A DNA stretch of 64,000 nucleotides from Allolobophora icterica. Its lineage: Eukaryota > Annelida > Clitellata > Crassiclitellata > Lumbricidae. The stretch lies in the NCBI GenBank assembly GCA_963556255.1, contig OY744604.1, forward strand, positions 72,204,779 to 72,268,778. Direction: 5' to 3'. Each line of letters starts with the position of its first letter. Positions within the stretch are counted from its first letter, which is position 1. The notes beneath the pieces were generated by a model. That model did not search any database, was not told the DNA's origin, and saw nothing but the letters and a program-made list of their open reading frames with translations. This document shows positions 46,854 to 59,774 of the stretch, piece by piece. The position numbers and the translations under genes are program-made.

Positions 46854-49800
46854 TTGAAGGACTTTAAACTGCCTACTGGCGATTTACTCTCCAGTGACTC
46901 GGACAATTGCACTGATGATGAACCGGAATTTTCAATTACCTGTACTAGACGAACTAAGGACCTTTGCCCCATTTGTTGTACAATTGACTGTTGCATCGTA
47001 TGTGAATGTATAATATGTTGCTGTCCCAAGTGTACCCTTTGTAGACTCCCTTTTCACCCCATGGTTGACGATGAACTCCAATTAGAGAGGGTTGGGTATA
47101 AGGAATTTGCTAAAGCCAATACCACTCTTCTCCAAAGTAGCCTTATAGGCCCACGTTTAGATATACTAACAAATGACCCCGATACCCGTCCTATATTGAG
47201 ATGCGCCGATATAGATCCCGATTGTAACTATTTAAATGATTTTACCCACGATAGCGCTTATTCCACCTCTTACTCACTTAACGAAGAATTTAAATCAACG
47301 GCACCTTCATTTTCTGTAATTCATGTCAATTGTAGAAGCCTCCTACCAAAATTAAATGAAATTAGAGACCTCCTAGAACTCCTACCTGTAACAATAATGG
47401 CATTGACCGAGACTTGGTTGGATGACAATCTTGTTGATCTTATTGTGGTGCCAGGATACCAGTTTGTCCATAAATCAAGAAATACAGTCAGAGGGGGAGG
47501 AGTAGGGTTCCTTATTAAAGAAGGGATATCCTTTGAATTATTGGAAAACCCAGGTCCTAGATCAGCACCCTTTTTAACATTCGAGGGTCTGTTTCTGCGG
47601 ATATCTCACAGAAAGGGTTCTACCACATTAGGTGTTATTTATAGACCACATGGCTTAAAAATTGACGAATTTTCAAGTGAAATTGATAACCTGCTTACCA
47701 GTATTATAAAAAAATCGAATGATATAATAATTGCAGGAGATTTTAATATAGACCTACTAAGAATAAGTGACCATAAGGGAACTGCCGGTTTCTATAACTG
47801 TATGATTTCTCACCATCTCCTACCGCTCATAACTAGGCCCACAAGAATAACCAGCCATAGCTCTACACTCATAGACAACATTTTCACAAATGCATGGCCC
47901 AAAGCTATTAACTCCTCTATCATTGTAGCTGACCTATCCGATCACTTACCAGTCACAGCCTGGTTCGACTATGGACTGCTCCAGCCTAAAAGACCTCCTT
48001 CTGAGAGCTATAGGCTCATCACAACTGAAAGGAAAACTGAATTCCTTCAGTCTGTCGCCCTCCTCAACTGGTCTCCGGTCCTTGAAGCCTGTGCTGAACA
48101 GGATACGAACAAGGCCTATGAGCAGGCTGTAATCTAGTCCCCCTCTTGTGGGGGGAAACAAGTTTCCTGGGGGGATTTTCCACCCCAACACGTGTCTACA
48201 TTACGATATTGCTGGAATCTGGGGGGAAACATCAATCCTGGGGGGGGAAATTTACCCCCCCAAAGACGTCTAGATTATTCACTGGCCTATGAGTTATTCT
48301 TACTAACGTACAAGAGAGCCTATGATGTATCCTTCCCCGTAATTACAACTAGTTCTAGATCTAAGACAGCCCCCAAGAAACCATGGATGACTCCAGGTCT
48401 CCTCAAATCCTGCAGAAAAAAAAATTACTGTATTTGAAATATCTAAAAAGCCCAAGCGAAATTAATAAAAAGCAATTTACAATTTATAGAAATAAATTCA
48501 AAGCACTTAGAATACAAGCTGAAAAGAATTATTACGCAGCCGAGTTCTGTATAAATAGCAATAACCTAAAAAAACTGGTCTCTGTTAAGAACCATTATTG
48601 GGAAGGGCGACACCCAGGACTCCAATATTGCTACTCTGAAAATAAATGGGGAAAAATTAACAGACCCCGAAACAATAGCAAACAAGTTTAACAACTACTT
48701 CACGGGCATTGCACAATCCTTGGCTAATAAGATTCCTAGTACCTCCAAATCCTTTGAAACATTTATGAATCCTTCCCAGGCAAGTTCCTTTGGTCTTAGT
48801 ACAACTTCCCCGGAAGAAATTTTGAGTTTGGGCCGCTCTCTTCGTTGCTCTCACAGCAAAGGAGTCGACGACATCGACCCAATTATAGCCCTTCCATCTC
48901 TGCCTAGTGTAGCTCTTCCTCTAGCAGAAATTATCAATTATTCTTCCTTTAGCTCGGGTGTCTTCCCTCAAGTGTTAAAAATTGCTAAGGTTGTCCCGGT
49001 GTTCAAGAAGGGTTCTAGAGAAGAAGTTTCCAACTACAGGCCTATCTCGGTTTTACCTTTCTTTTCAAAATTTTTCGAAAAGATCATGTATGAGCGTCTT
49101 AATACTTTTATTACTAAAGAAAATTTACTATTCCCCTCCCAACATGGTTTCCAGTCGGGGCATTCCTCCTACATGCCTCTACTTAGTATGCAAGATAAAA
49201 TTTCAAATGCCATAGAGAATAATGAATTTGCCCTAGGAATTTTCTTCGACTTAGCTAAAGCTTTCGACACTGTGAATCATAACATTTTATTAAATAAGCT
49301 AAATAAATATGGAATAAGAGGCACCCAATTAAAATGGTTCGCCAGTTATCTGAATAACCGCTCCCAAATTGTAAGTATTAATGGAATCCTCTCAGACCTG
49401 CGGGAGATAAAACATGGAGTCCCCCAAGGTTCGAACCTGGGTCCACTTCTCTTCCTAATCTATATCAACGACCTTCCTAATGTTTCTCCAAGTATGTTTT
49501 TTATTCTATTTGCCGATGATTCTAATGTGTTTTGTTCTCATGCCTCATTAGATTCACTATACCGCATAGTTAATACTGAGTTGGAATCCATAGCAGAATG
49601 GTTTCACTCCAATAAACTAACACTTAATTTAGATAAAACCAACTACATTCTTTTCAAGTCCCATAGGAAGACCTGTCCAGCTGAACCCCTTAAGCTTTAT
49701 ATTGATGGTACCTCAATTACTCAGGTGGTCTCTACTAGATTCCTGGGAGTGTATGTGGACCAAAACCTCAATTGGAAGGAACACATAAAGAATATCGCGA

Positions 49801-50342
49801 ATAAAATCGCGAAAAACCTGGGAATACTTTCTCGTGCTTCTAAATTAGTATCATCTAAGATCCGTGCTACCTTATACCACACCCTTATATATCCGTATCT
49901 CACTTATTGTAATGTTATTTGGGCCTCAACTTACAAATCAAGTCTAACAAGGTTAATAACCCTTCAAAAGCGAGCAATTAGGTACATAGCCAAACTCCCT
50001 TATGGGGCCCATACAGAGCAGGCCTTCTCCGAACATAGGCTCCTTAAAATTGACCAGATCAGAATTATGCAGATTGGAGAATTCATGTACCGTTTTGATC
50101 ACAAACTACTACCCCCTGTATACGATAACTATTTCTGCCGTACATTAGATCGCCACCCGTATCAGACAAGAAATTCCGGCCTATATCACCAACCATTTGC
50201 CCATACTAACACTCGTTTATTCTCTATTAGATTCACCGGGCCAGCCGTTTGGAATCAGATACCCCTAAACGTCCGACAATTGCCTAGTCTGTGGTCTTTT
50301 AAAAGAAAAATGCGTTCGTTCCTGCTTGAACATCGTATATAG
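46854..50342 (+). pseudogene. LINE endonuclease/reverse transcriptase ORF, broken
   Basis: Frame order is 46854-48137, then 48192-48437 after the MITE, a shifted piece 48383-48691, then 48720-50342. The N-terminus has a Cys-rich cluster (CPICCTIDCCIVCECIICCC). The AP-endonuclease follows: VIHVNCRSLLPKL, ALTETWLDD, IIAGDFNIDLL, SSTLIDNIFTN, SDHLPVTAW. RT: NYRPISVLPFFSKFFEK, FDLAKAFDTVNHNILL (motif A), HGVPQGSNLGPLLFLIYIND (motif B), FADDSNVF (motif C), TRFLGVYVDQNLNWKEH. Breaks: a MITE (48123-48284) brings in a TAG at 48135-48137; one-base shifts lie near the A-runs at 48416-48425 and 48568-48574, and these two shifts cancel. The homopolymer shifts could be sequencing errors. Otherwise the protein is well preserved, so this is a young copy. 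Confidence 0.88.
48123..48284. mobile_element. MITE inside the LINE ORF, 162 bp
   Basis: Ends CAGGCTGTAATCTAG and (reversed) CAGTGAATAATCTAG, with G-runs inside; duplicated GCCTATGAG (48114-48122 and 48285-48293; 8-10 bp depending on where the ends are set). It shifts the downstream frame by 171 bp, a multiple of three, so only the internal stop breaks the ORF. hAT-like. Confidence 0.88.
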
Positions 50343-51091
50343 CTTTATCTCTTTCAGGGACACCAGGGATTATTATGACCAAAGTGCGTTAACGAGTCCT
50401 TGGTTCACAGTTCCGAGTGTATATTGCCGAGTCCTTAGTTAAGATAAAAAGTATACTTTCGTTTTACGACCTACCAGTTATATGATAAAAAGATTGGCGT
50501 TTATACGTTTTGTAATTCTACCCAGGTGACACTGTTTAAGCGGGGTCCACGGCCCTTTTTGTGTCACCTGTGTACCCAAACTACAGAAATTGATTTGCCT
50601 GCTTTTTGTTTGATTTGTTTTTCTGTTCAGTTTGGATACCAAATAAAAGATTTGATTTTGATTTGATATATATATTGATTGTCTTATCTCTATATCCAAG
50701 TCCAGCCACTCTCTTCAGTCTTGTAGGATGACCCATGCAGAGAGAAACCCAAGCTATCTTTCAACACCTGTTCAACCTTTCAGACCGAGAGACTATACGG
50801 TTTCCAGCATCAATGATTCTCTTGGCAGTCGCCTTAGCTTGCTGACCCTGAGGTCAGGGCTGGCATTGACCGGCTCTATGTAGATTCCATTAGGCCTACT
50901 GTGTTATTTATATTAATTCTATAGTGCATCAACTCTAGGGTTTCTCGTCAACAGCCAGCACTTGCTGTTGCTTTCAAATTCAGAGAGAAAGGTTTTCAGT
51001 ATCCATGATTCTCTTGGCAGTCACATCATCATTTCCAGGGGGGGTCACGCGACCCCCCTTGACCTATGCTGCGGGCGCCCATGCTCTCAGC

Positions 51092-52123
51092 ACAGGCAGT
51101 GAAAATCGATCTTTTTAGCTACTTATAGACAGACATTGAAATGGGCTGAAAAGCAACCATTTTCTTGGTTTACACTCACCATTCGCTGGGCAAGAATAAA
51201 ACAGCTTATTATTGAAGTGGCGATTTTGTCCCTTGCACGAAATTGGTAGGCCCTAATCATTGGACTCGGACATGTTTCTGCAGGTTTCTGATCCCCCCCC
51301 TTTTTTTTTAGCAAATACTCAATAGTAGTCGCTGTAACTGGCAACCATTCATAGGTGTCATGCTGTCGAGTGACAATTAAGGAGGTTTTGTAAACTTTGA
51401 CGATTCGTTTTCAGACGGATGTGTAACAGTTGTTTCAGTATGTTCATTCAGTATTGTGAATTTGTGAGTCTCACCTGCATTAGCATAACCCCATCTGTGG
51501 GTATATGTGCATTGTCTAGCATGTAGACCTAGTGACAGCTCGCAGTTAGCAATGGAGTTGATAATGGGAGATGACATCCCTATACGTCGACGTCCTTCCA
51601 ATAGTAACAAGCAAATACACTGGTTGTGCTATATTTATCGCTGCCTTTTAACTTTAAATACATCCAAGCACGGGGCTGAAGCACACCAAGACCAATCATT
51701 CGATCTCAGTCTTTTCTTTAGCAGGTTGGCATTTCTTAGCACCGGAAAGCAGAAAAGTTCTAGGTATCGTGTACGTTTAAGAACATTAAATGATTTAAAT
51801 CTATAACTTAAATCCAGGGAACCAATCGCGTCGGAATAAAAACAAAAGTAACGCCAGACATTGACAGAAAGAAGTCGAGTAAAAAAACGCATGTACACCG
51901 GCAGTTGGTTACATGACTGACATTTCAAATTTGCAATTGGCTTAGTGCAAATTCTCGCTTAAACTAAAACTAAAGGCTAATAATTATGGCCAAATAATTA
52001 GGCCTATCTGGTGTCATAAATTTCATGTTTGTCCTGCAGCATTCCGACCTCGGCCGGGGGGCCCCTGTAAGCGGGGGGGGGCCATGCTAAAGCATTTTGA
52101 GCATACTGGTTAATCCGGCCCTG
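51092..52123. other. Own sequence of second hAT element, right part
   Basis: No recognised coding region. Several short frames (51123-51344, 51377-51610, 51507-51806) show no domain. Confidence 0.5.
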
Positions 52124-52638
52124 GACTTCAGCACCTGTAGCCTAGAACGTATTTTTTCACATGGCGAAATTTGTATGAGGCCCCACAAGGCACGTCTTGG
52201 TCAGAAAATTCTGAGCGAATTGATTTTTATAAAATACAAAAGGCATTTGGAATAAGATTTTGCATGAAGAACTTTTGTAAATACGAATTTCGAAATTCTC
52301 TGCAGTCTGCATTTAAAGTTAATTTGCCTGAATAAAATAAAAGACTCATTAAAGTAGCGATCGAGTAGTCCGACTTAACAATTTTTTGTAAGGAAAAGAA
52401 GTCTTGTGCTGAATGTGATTTTTTGGGTCTTGGTCTCGGTCTTGGTCTTGAGGATTAAAGTCTTGGTCTTGGTCTTCAGGTTCAAAGTCTTGGTCTTGGT
52501 CTCGAGGTTCAAAGTCTTGGTTTGGTCTCGAGGTTCAATGTCTTGGTCTTGGTCTTGAGGCTTAAGGTTTTGACAAAAAGACTGGTTGCTATTGTGGCGC
52601 CACTTCATTCCAAATAAAGACTTCTGTTTCGCCGTGGC

Positions 52639-52942
52639 CATGGGCGTCCGCAGGAATTTTTTTAGGGGGGCGCTAAATTATTTTAGGAGGGGGCAAACAA
52701 TTTTGGAGGGAGGCAAAATGACGCTTTTGCATAGAAAGAAATTTGCATAGAAACAATTGAAAGTTAAAAATAAATGATGATCAAGGACTTTACCTAAATA
52801 ATTAAGTGTTTCTTCGCATTGAAAATCGTGTTGGGACTGTTGCAATAATCATTATAATCAAAAGATTTTATTTTTATAAAATATTTGCAAAATCCAGGGG
52901 GGCGCAAATGCGCCCCCTTGCGCCCCCCTCCGGACGCCCATG
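52639..52942. mobile_element. hAT-like MITE, 304 bp
   Basis: Ends CATGGGCGTCCGCAGG and (reversed) CATGGGCGTCCGGAGG; perfect 8-bp duplication GCCGTGGC (52631-52638 and 52943-52950). Related to the third element of the nest and to 28432-28678. Confidence 0.92.
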
Positions 52943-53129
52943 GCCGTGGCTGCGTTTGGTAAAACTGCTAGCAGATGCAATAAGAAATTGAAGGGTCCTT
53001 TCTCCATTTTTATTACTCTGATACAGTAAATAATTCCACAATAGTTGAAAATGTCACCGAAGCGCAGTGCTGCTTCTGTGATGCGGTTACAGCATTGCCC
53101 ATTTTGAGCGGCTTTAAGCAATAAACATT

Positions 53130-53402
53130 TTGTCTGTCATTCCTTTGCACTTTGGGCAAACGTTGCCAGCAACCGCATACCATCTTGTCTTGAAATTTTT
53201 ACAAAGAATGTCTACTTCTATTCTTCGCATAGTAGTAAAAGAAAATCTTCAGTTCCAGTTAATACAAGATGTAGTTCAGGCCCAGAAACATAAGGTGTTG
53301 AAGCTGTGTGAAACACGTTGGCTGCCCCGTGAAGCAGACATTATGATCTTAACGAAACAAAAGTTGTGGTCGACTTGGATGCCGACTCGCCGACAACTTT
53401 GA
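53130..53402 (+). pseudogene. hAT transposase fragment
   Basis: Frame with QAQKHKVLKLCETRWLPREA, which resembles the conserved L..L..TRW..R segment in the middle of many hAT transposases. No ends or dimerisation domain are seen next to it. Weak call. Confidence 0.5.
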
Positions 53403-53769
53403 GTCATTGACAAGTGACGATTTAAAAAAATGACTAGTCAGTATATTTGATTCCACTCATTAGAGGAATATAAGAACTTATATTGTTATTAATGTAACTG
53501 TAGGTGGGTATGTTACTGTTAAATAGGCTAGTGTTATAATGCGATCATACTTAGTACTGGAGTGTTAGCTAAATATAATCTGGAGAAATCTGGGGATTTT
53601 TTTGACTAAAATCTGTGGAAATCTGAAAAACCTCACTGGTAACACTGACTGCAGGGAGCAGACAATTTCCCTGGATAGAGTAATATTAGGTCAACCTTCG
53701 CAGGACGGAGTACTTTTAAGAAACACGGATGACGGATTGGGGTAATTTTTTACCCCAAAATAATATGTA

Positions 53770-54478
53770 ATAGGGCCTATCTCAGCTCACAGGTAAGCTA
53801 CGATGACAAATGAAGTGTCAATTGTAACATTTCCAAGGTCAAGCAATCGATTTATCATAGTGTCAATAGTGTTGTAATACTACTTTCCAAGATGACGGCC
53901 AATATGGCCGCTTAAACACAAAAATATGTATATCTCAGCTCATAGATAAACTACAATGACAAATGAAGTCTCAATTGTAACATTTTCAAGTAGAGAATCG
54001 ACTTATCATAGGCCTAGTGGTAATAGTGTGCAAATGCCATTGTCCAAGATGGCGCCCACTATGACCGCCAAAACATAACAATATGTATGCCTCAGCTCAT
54101 AGGTAAGCTGCAATAACAAATGAAGTGTCCATTGTAGCATTCCCAAGGTCAGGAAATCGATCTATCGTAGTGGCAATAGTGTGGAATACTATTTTCCAAA
54201 ATGGCGGCAAAAATGGCCGCCAGACACAACAATATGTATGTCTCAGCTCATAAGTAAGCTACAATGACAAATGAAGTGTCAATTGTAACATATTCAAGGT
54301 CAAGGAATCGATTTATCATAGTGGTAATAGTGTGGAAATACTACTTTCCGAGATGGCGGCTAATATGGCCCCCAAAGCACAAAAATGTGTATATTTCAGC
54401 AGGTAGGTAGCCTACAATGACAAATGAAGTATCAATTGTAACATTTCCAAGGTCAGAGAATCAAATTATCGTAGTGTA
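53770..54478. repeat. Minisatellite, about 152-bp period, five units
   Basis: Landmark CTCAGCTCATAGGTAAGCTA recurs near 53780, 53933, 54089, 54241 and 54394, followed each time by TGACAAATGAAGTGTCAATT. Most units end with AAGATGGCGGC/ATATGGCCGCC, a YY1-like pair. Confidence 0.9.
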
Positions 54479-54479
54479 G

Positions 54480-54560
54480 GCTGACCATACGTCCCGGTTT
54501 TCCGGGACATGTCCCGGTTTTTTGTGGTGCGTCCCGGTGTCCCGACGACTTATGGGAAAT
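54480..54560. mobile_element. Single hAT-like end
   Basis: AGGCTGACCATACGTCCCGG followed by CCGGGACATGTCCCGG palindromes, typical of one terminus of a hAT element. The other end is not found. Confidence 0.45.
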
Positions 54561-54879
54561 TGCAAAATTGTCCCGGTTTCTGAGAAGGAAAAGAAATTGT
54601 CAACTTGGAAACGTCAGTTCTTTGTAAATGACAGAACTCAGAATAAGCTAATTCCCGCGACTTCGCTTTTTTGGATTGTAGAAATCTCTAGATTACGATT
54701 ACGAACCATATTATCGGCGCTATCGCTAATAATAGTTTGTAACTCGATAATAAATCGGAACGAAAGAGAGTTTGGAATTTATATATTATATCTTTAGTAA
54801 GTTTAGTTCAAAGTTTAAATGAAATATTAAGGAATAACGTGAAAGTTTTCACATTGCAATTTCATTTCAATACGATCAG

Positions 54880-54960
54880 AGGCGCGTTTACACATAGGCG
54901 CACTAGGCGCGTGCCTAGGGTCCCAAATCTGGGAGGGCCCCCAAACGATGAAAAATATTT
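54880..54960. mobile_element. Single hAT-like end
   Basis: CAGAGGCGCGTTTACACATA then GGCGCACTAGGCGCGTGCCTAGGG resembles a hAT left end; no partner end was found within the window. Confidence 0.45.
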
Positions 54961-56097
54961 TGTCCAATTATAGAATTAACCAATACAATTTGTCATGATT
55001 TCATCAAAATAATGGGGAATATTTAAGAGCTCAATTTATTGAAGAAGTAAAAATGGCCACGTATTTCGCGTTGATTGTTGATTCAGCACCAGATGTCAGT
55101 ATTTTTTTACTAAAATCATTAAAGCAAATAACTTCACATTCCTTGAAAATAGCTTCTATATAACTTAAGACGTAAGTAGTGTATAGACTGGGCATTGAAA
55201 GACAATAGATTGATGGACAATAGGGTGCGCTCAAGCATGACCGTTCCGCTAGCAGCGCTCTGCTATAGGCTGTCCGAGGAACGGCGCTCTTCTATTGGCT
55301 GACGCTCTCTGCCTGCCCAAATTGTTTAATGCTTTGCACGCTAGCCTATTTGATTGACAGGCCTACATATACTTACATACAAGCATATGCACACATATAC
55401 ATAAACATATACAATTAAATGGCTCATATTGTTTAGCCCTAGGTCATAAACCTTTTAATGTATAAATCAACAGGTGGTAATAAATAACTCTAACAGTCTT
55501 TATGCCAATATCATATATCAAAATTTTAAATTCTATTAACATTTGCACATAATGTTTAAAAGCATATTCTTTTACAAATATCACAAAGTCTTCTCGCTTT
55601 TAATATTTCTGTTACACACATTATTTGGCCTTCCCTCTTTGCCCAGCTTGTACACATGTAGAAACATACATATATATTAATATACACACATCAATAAGCA
55701 TAATATAAGAATATGCATACATTTATATTTACCCAATCATATGATTATACATATTCTGTTAGACTCGTTTTATAAATTTCTAAATAGTATACATATGTGT
55801 ATATGCAAGGAGATGTGTGTAGGTATTATGAATATACAACACATACATGCATATAACTATAAATTTCTATAGGTGTTTATATATGTATGGTAATCATAAT
55901 GATAATCTCCAAACTTCTAAAGCGCCACGCGAAGGTCAAGCGCAGGACACCAATCATTTCACAAGCGTTACATCAAATCAGATGCTGTTTCCAGAGAATA
56001 GTCCAAAAGAAGTCCGAGTCCAGTTTCCAGAAGGTCAAACCAAATCAGAGGGAGTTTTCAGAGAGTAGTCCAAAAGAGGTGTATGTATGTATGTATG

Positions 56098-56131
<34 letters not shown>

Positions 56132-56662
56132 TGCATGTATGTATGTACGTACGTACGTATGTATGTATGTATGTATGTATGTATGCACGTATGTATGTAT
56201 ATACCAGCATACAAACACTTAATACTTCAAAGCACCTCGAATCCTTCCAATCTATAAAGTCCAATAATGCACGCAGCCTTAGGGAAATGATCATCTTTAT
56301 TCAATCTATATCTCCTTTAAAGTGCAATGAAGCGTAACAACCCAATTCCATACTATAGACTCCTACCACATACACACACGCGCGCACACAAGTGCACTTA
56401 ATACGGTATACGCCCTCTGGGGAAATATAATAATGTATTAAACAATTCCATATAGACCTACCCTTTAAACTATAACGCACCGATTCTTTTCATAAATGAA
56501 TCCTTCAGCCAAGTCTGCCAATAATAGCCACCACAATCATAAATTCCACCTTTTAGAAGTTTAAACTTCATTCTTCCAAGCACTTTGATGTACATACACA
56601 TCCATTTAAACACCAGCCTAAACCGGTTTCATCTAAGCTACACGTCATACGCTTCGCATTTC
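54961..56662. other. AT-rich spacer before the polymerase gene
   Basis: No supported gene. It holds many ATACATAT motifs and an (ATGT)n array at about 56080-56200. The left terminal repeat of the Polinton-like element should lie in or before this stretch, but I could not locate it. Confidence 0.5.
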
Positions 56663-56663
56663 C

Positions 56664-56700
56664 TATAAAACGAGACGGTTCACACAACTTTAGTCATTCT
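56664..56700 (+). promoter_or_regulatory. Core promoter of the polymerase gene
   Basis: TATAAAA at 56664-56670 and TTTAGTCATTCT ending at 56700. The TCATTC initiator-like motif starts 30 bp after the start of the TATA box and 32 bp before the ATG. The same layout precedes the ATPase gene. Confidence 0.7.
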
Positions 56701-56725
56701 GCATCTCATCGTTCGTACAGCTGAA

Positions 56726-57511
56726 ATGGATGAGTCCAACAACCGTGATTTGATCGTCATCGAAGATCAACAGATGTCTGGTATGTACATATTATAAATT
56801 TAATAGAATACGCTTATATATTATAAATTTAATAGTATATGCTTTTATATTACATTATCATTCGTCTTTAGCAATCTCCATAATAATTTTTAATATTTTA
56901 ATATTTAACTGTTATACAATATTCTTATAACCATTTCTAAAGTTTATACCATTATTTTCTTATATTAATTTTAGTAATGGACCATTGGCACGTGGATATC
57001 TCTGACGCTGAATTTATTCAGAGTGTTGTACATTTTGACAACGCTCAACCATGTAAGTATATCATTCCATTATATGTATATAGGCCTATTAATATCATAC
57101 ATATATATATATATATATAATTCTTTAAAATATGCAGCATCATACATCCTTAGTTTTCTTTAAATATTAACTTGATATAACATTTTTATGTATACCTCGT
57201 TCTTATGCATATCATATCTAAAATATAAACCACAAACTTGTATTATATTTTAGCTGCAACAGATTGGTGCATTGAAACGACAGACAGTCAGTTGATGTCA
57301 TGCTTGGACAAAATGGAAATGGATATTGGCAATCAAAGTAATATATATGTTATATATTTAAAAGTATGTCTAATATATTTAAGACCATTTACATTATTAC
57401 AATATCATACATCTTCAGCATTTGCTAGAGTTATATATGTCTAATATATTTAAGACCATTTACATTATTACAATATCATACATCTTCATCATTTGCTAGA
57501 GTTATATTGTC

Positions 57512-57552
<41 letters not shown>

Positions 57553-57875
57553 ACTTCATCATTTGCTAGAGTTATATTGTCATGTATGTGTGTGTGTATA
57601 TATATATATATATCTCTTCATCATTTGCTAGAGTTATATTGTCATATATATATATATATCATTTTACGGATATATATATATATATAATTTTAATAAACAT
57701 TTATATTTACCATCAGATGATTCTGGTGATGGCTATGAGGTTGAGATGACTGACACAAACTTATTGGAGGCTGTTCAGATGATTGAGTATACAAATCCGC
57801 AAAATGGTAAGTATATATATATATTTATAACCATTTGAGTAAAATAATTTGTTTACTATCTTTTGCTTTATATAC

Positions 57876-57912
<37 letters not shown>

Positions 57913-58617
57913 ACCATTTGAACTTTTAAAAAGTTGATTTCTAACATTCGATTTATATATTTTCATTTTATTTAATCATCATTTAACATATAAGTTTTCA
58001 TAAGTATTCATTTAATGTCCTTTAGCATATTAATACATTATTAAATATACATCACGGGTATTTATATTTCTTAGTGCAGAATCAACAGAGTGAGGCTGAA
58101 CCAATCGACGACAATCATTGGAACACTATGGGAAATGAAGAACTATTGCAGCACGTTCAAGACTTTGAATTATCGGAAGAAAGAGGAAAAGAAGCACGTC
58201 GTCTCCAAAGGGGGAAAGAACTTGGTTAGAAACACACTTTAAAATTGTGAAGAATAATATTAATTGATTAATTATATACATGATAGTATTAGATTAAGTC
58301 AATTTATATAATTCTACACGATTCGTTTAAATTCTTAAGCGAGTGATTGAGTGAGTGAGTGTATGTGTGTGTGTGTTTGTGAATATGTATGTGTGTATAT
58401 GTATGTGTATGTGGATGCTAATGGTGTTTATGAAGTTGTCATAATATGTGTATACAAACAGCTTAAATCCAAACCGAAATTGATGCATGTGATTTCATCT
58501 GATTTGTCTTTATTTGATTTTGATTGTATGTACTGTAGTAAAGAAGCGGAGGGCAGACCAAATCGAGCCGTCAACCTCTGCACCCAAAAGGCAATGTAAG
58601 TTAACGTCAGAACTATA

Positions 58618-58669
<52 letters not shown>

Positions 58670-58875
58670 GCTCGTCATGATGTTTAAATTTGCATATATG
58701 TATGTGTATGTGCGTATGTTTGTGTGTGTGTGTAGGTCTGTGTAGGTGTCCCATTTTAGCGGGACTTGGCCCTTAGGGACATACTTTTATAACACTAAAC
58801 TGATAACCGTTGTTTTCTATCACTGTTAATCTGCAGTTTGTGTGTTGTAATAAAAACGGATTTGATTTGATTTGA

Positions 58876-58925
<50 letters not shown>

Positions 58926-59449
58926 CGCGTGTGAATGAGTGTATGAAGGAGCTATATTATACATATATTATCAACTTAAATCCAATCTAATTTGTTACAA
59001 TTCTGAAACATGTGGAATGATTTAAACAATATTTCCGAATTGTGTTGTTTTAGATTTTGATAGCTATTGTCGAAAATGCAGCGCGTATAAACGATCAAAA
59101 CTCACAGCCGATGGGTTGTGTGAAATATGCGGTAACCGTAAAGTCTGCAGCAGATGTGGCCAACATAGACAGGCGCGTTTCTTTGAAGATGGCAAAGACT
59201 TTTGCTCGACCTGTGAGAGAAAGGAGACATCCCCACAACTTCAGACTTCAATTCACAACACGTTTTCCGAACAGAACCTGTCAACAGATTCAAACATTCT
59301 GGATGTTGGATTGGCCATTCGTGCACTGCAAGACGATATCATACAAAGTCTGGAGAGAGGTTTATCAGAACAAGGGTATGTTAAACACATTTACATTATT
59401 CATTTGAAACTTTTACATATCCTAAAAATTTTCTATGTATGTATGTATG

Positions 59450-59497
<48 letters not shown>

Positions 59498-59690
59498 TAA
59501 ACCAACAACTTTAATCATCTCTATAATTTACTATAGTTATATGTCACTATATGATTTTACATATTTATTCGCTAAGCGTGACATGGTGCTTGGTATCATT
59601 ACATGCCTGTTGCCACCTACTGAATGTTTTGTGACAAATTTTCTTACATGTTGGCTGCTATGGCATATCATTTTCATATGGTTATGACTG

Positions 59691-59774
<84 letters not shown>

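Noticed and set aside
48416..48574. Programmed frameshift in the LINE
   Set aside because: The two shifts lie in A-runs and cancel each other; sequencing error or simple decay is more likely than regulated shifting.
53770..54478. CRISPR array
   Set aside because: Long 152-bp units without spacers, in an animal genome; it is a minisatellite.
54522..54797. 91-codon frame as an element gene
   Set aside because: Its start lies in a hAT-like terminal palindrome and no domain is recognisable.
55170..55200. AGTGTATAG as the left terminus of the Polinton-like element
   Set aside because: Polinton ends often begin with AG, but without the right terminus or a 6-bp duplication this cannot be supported.
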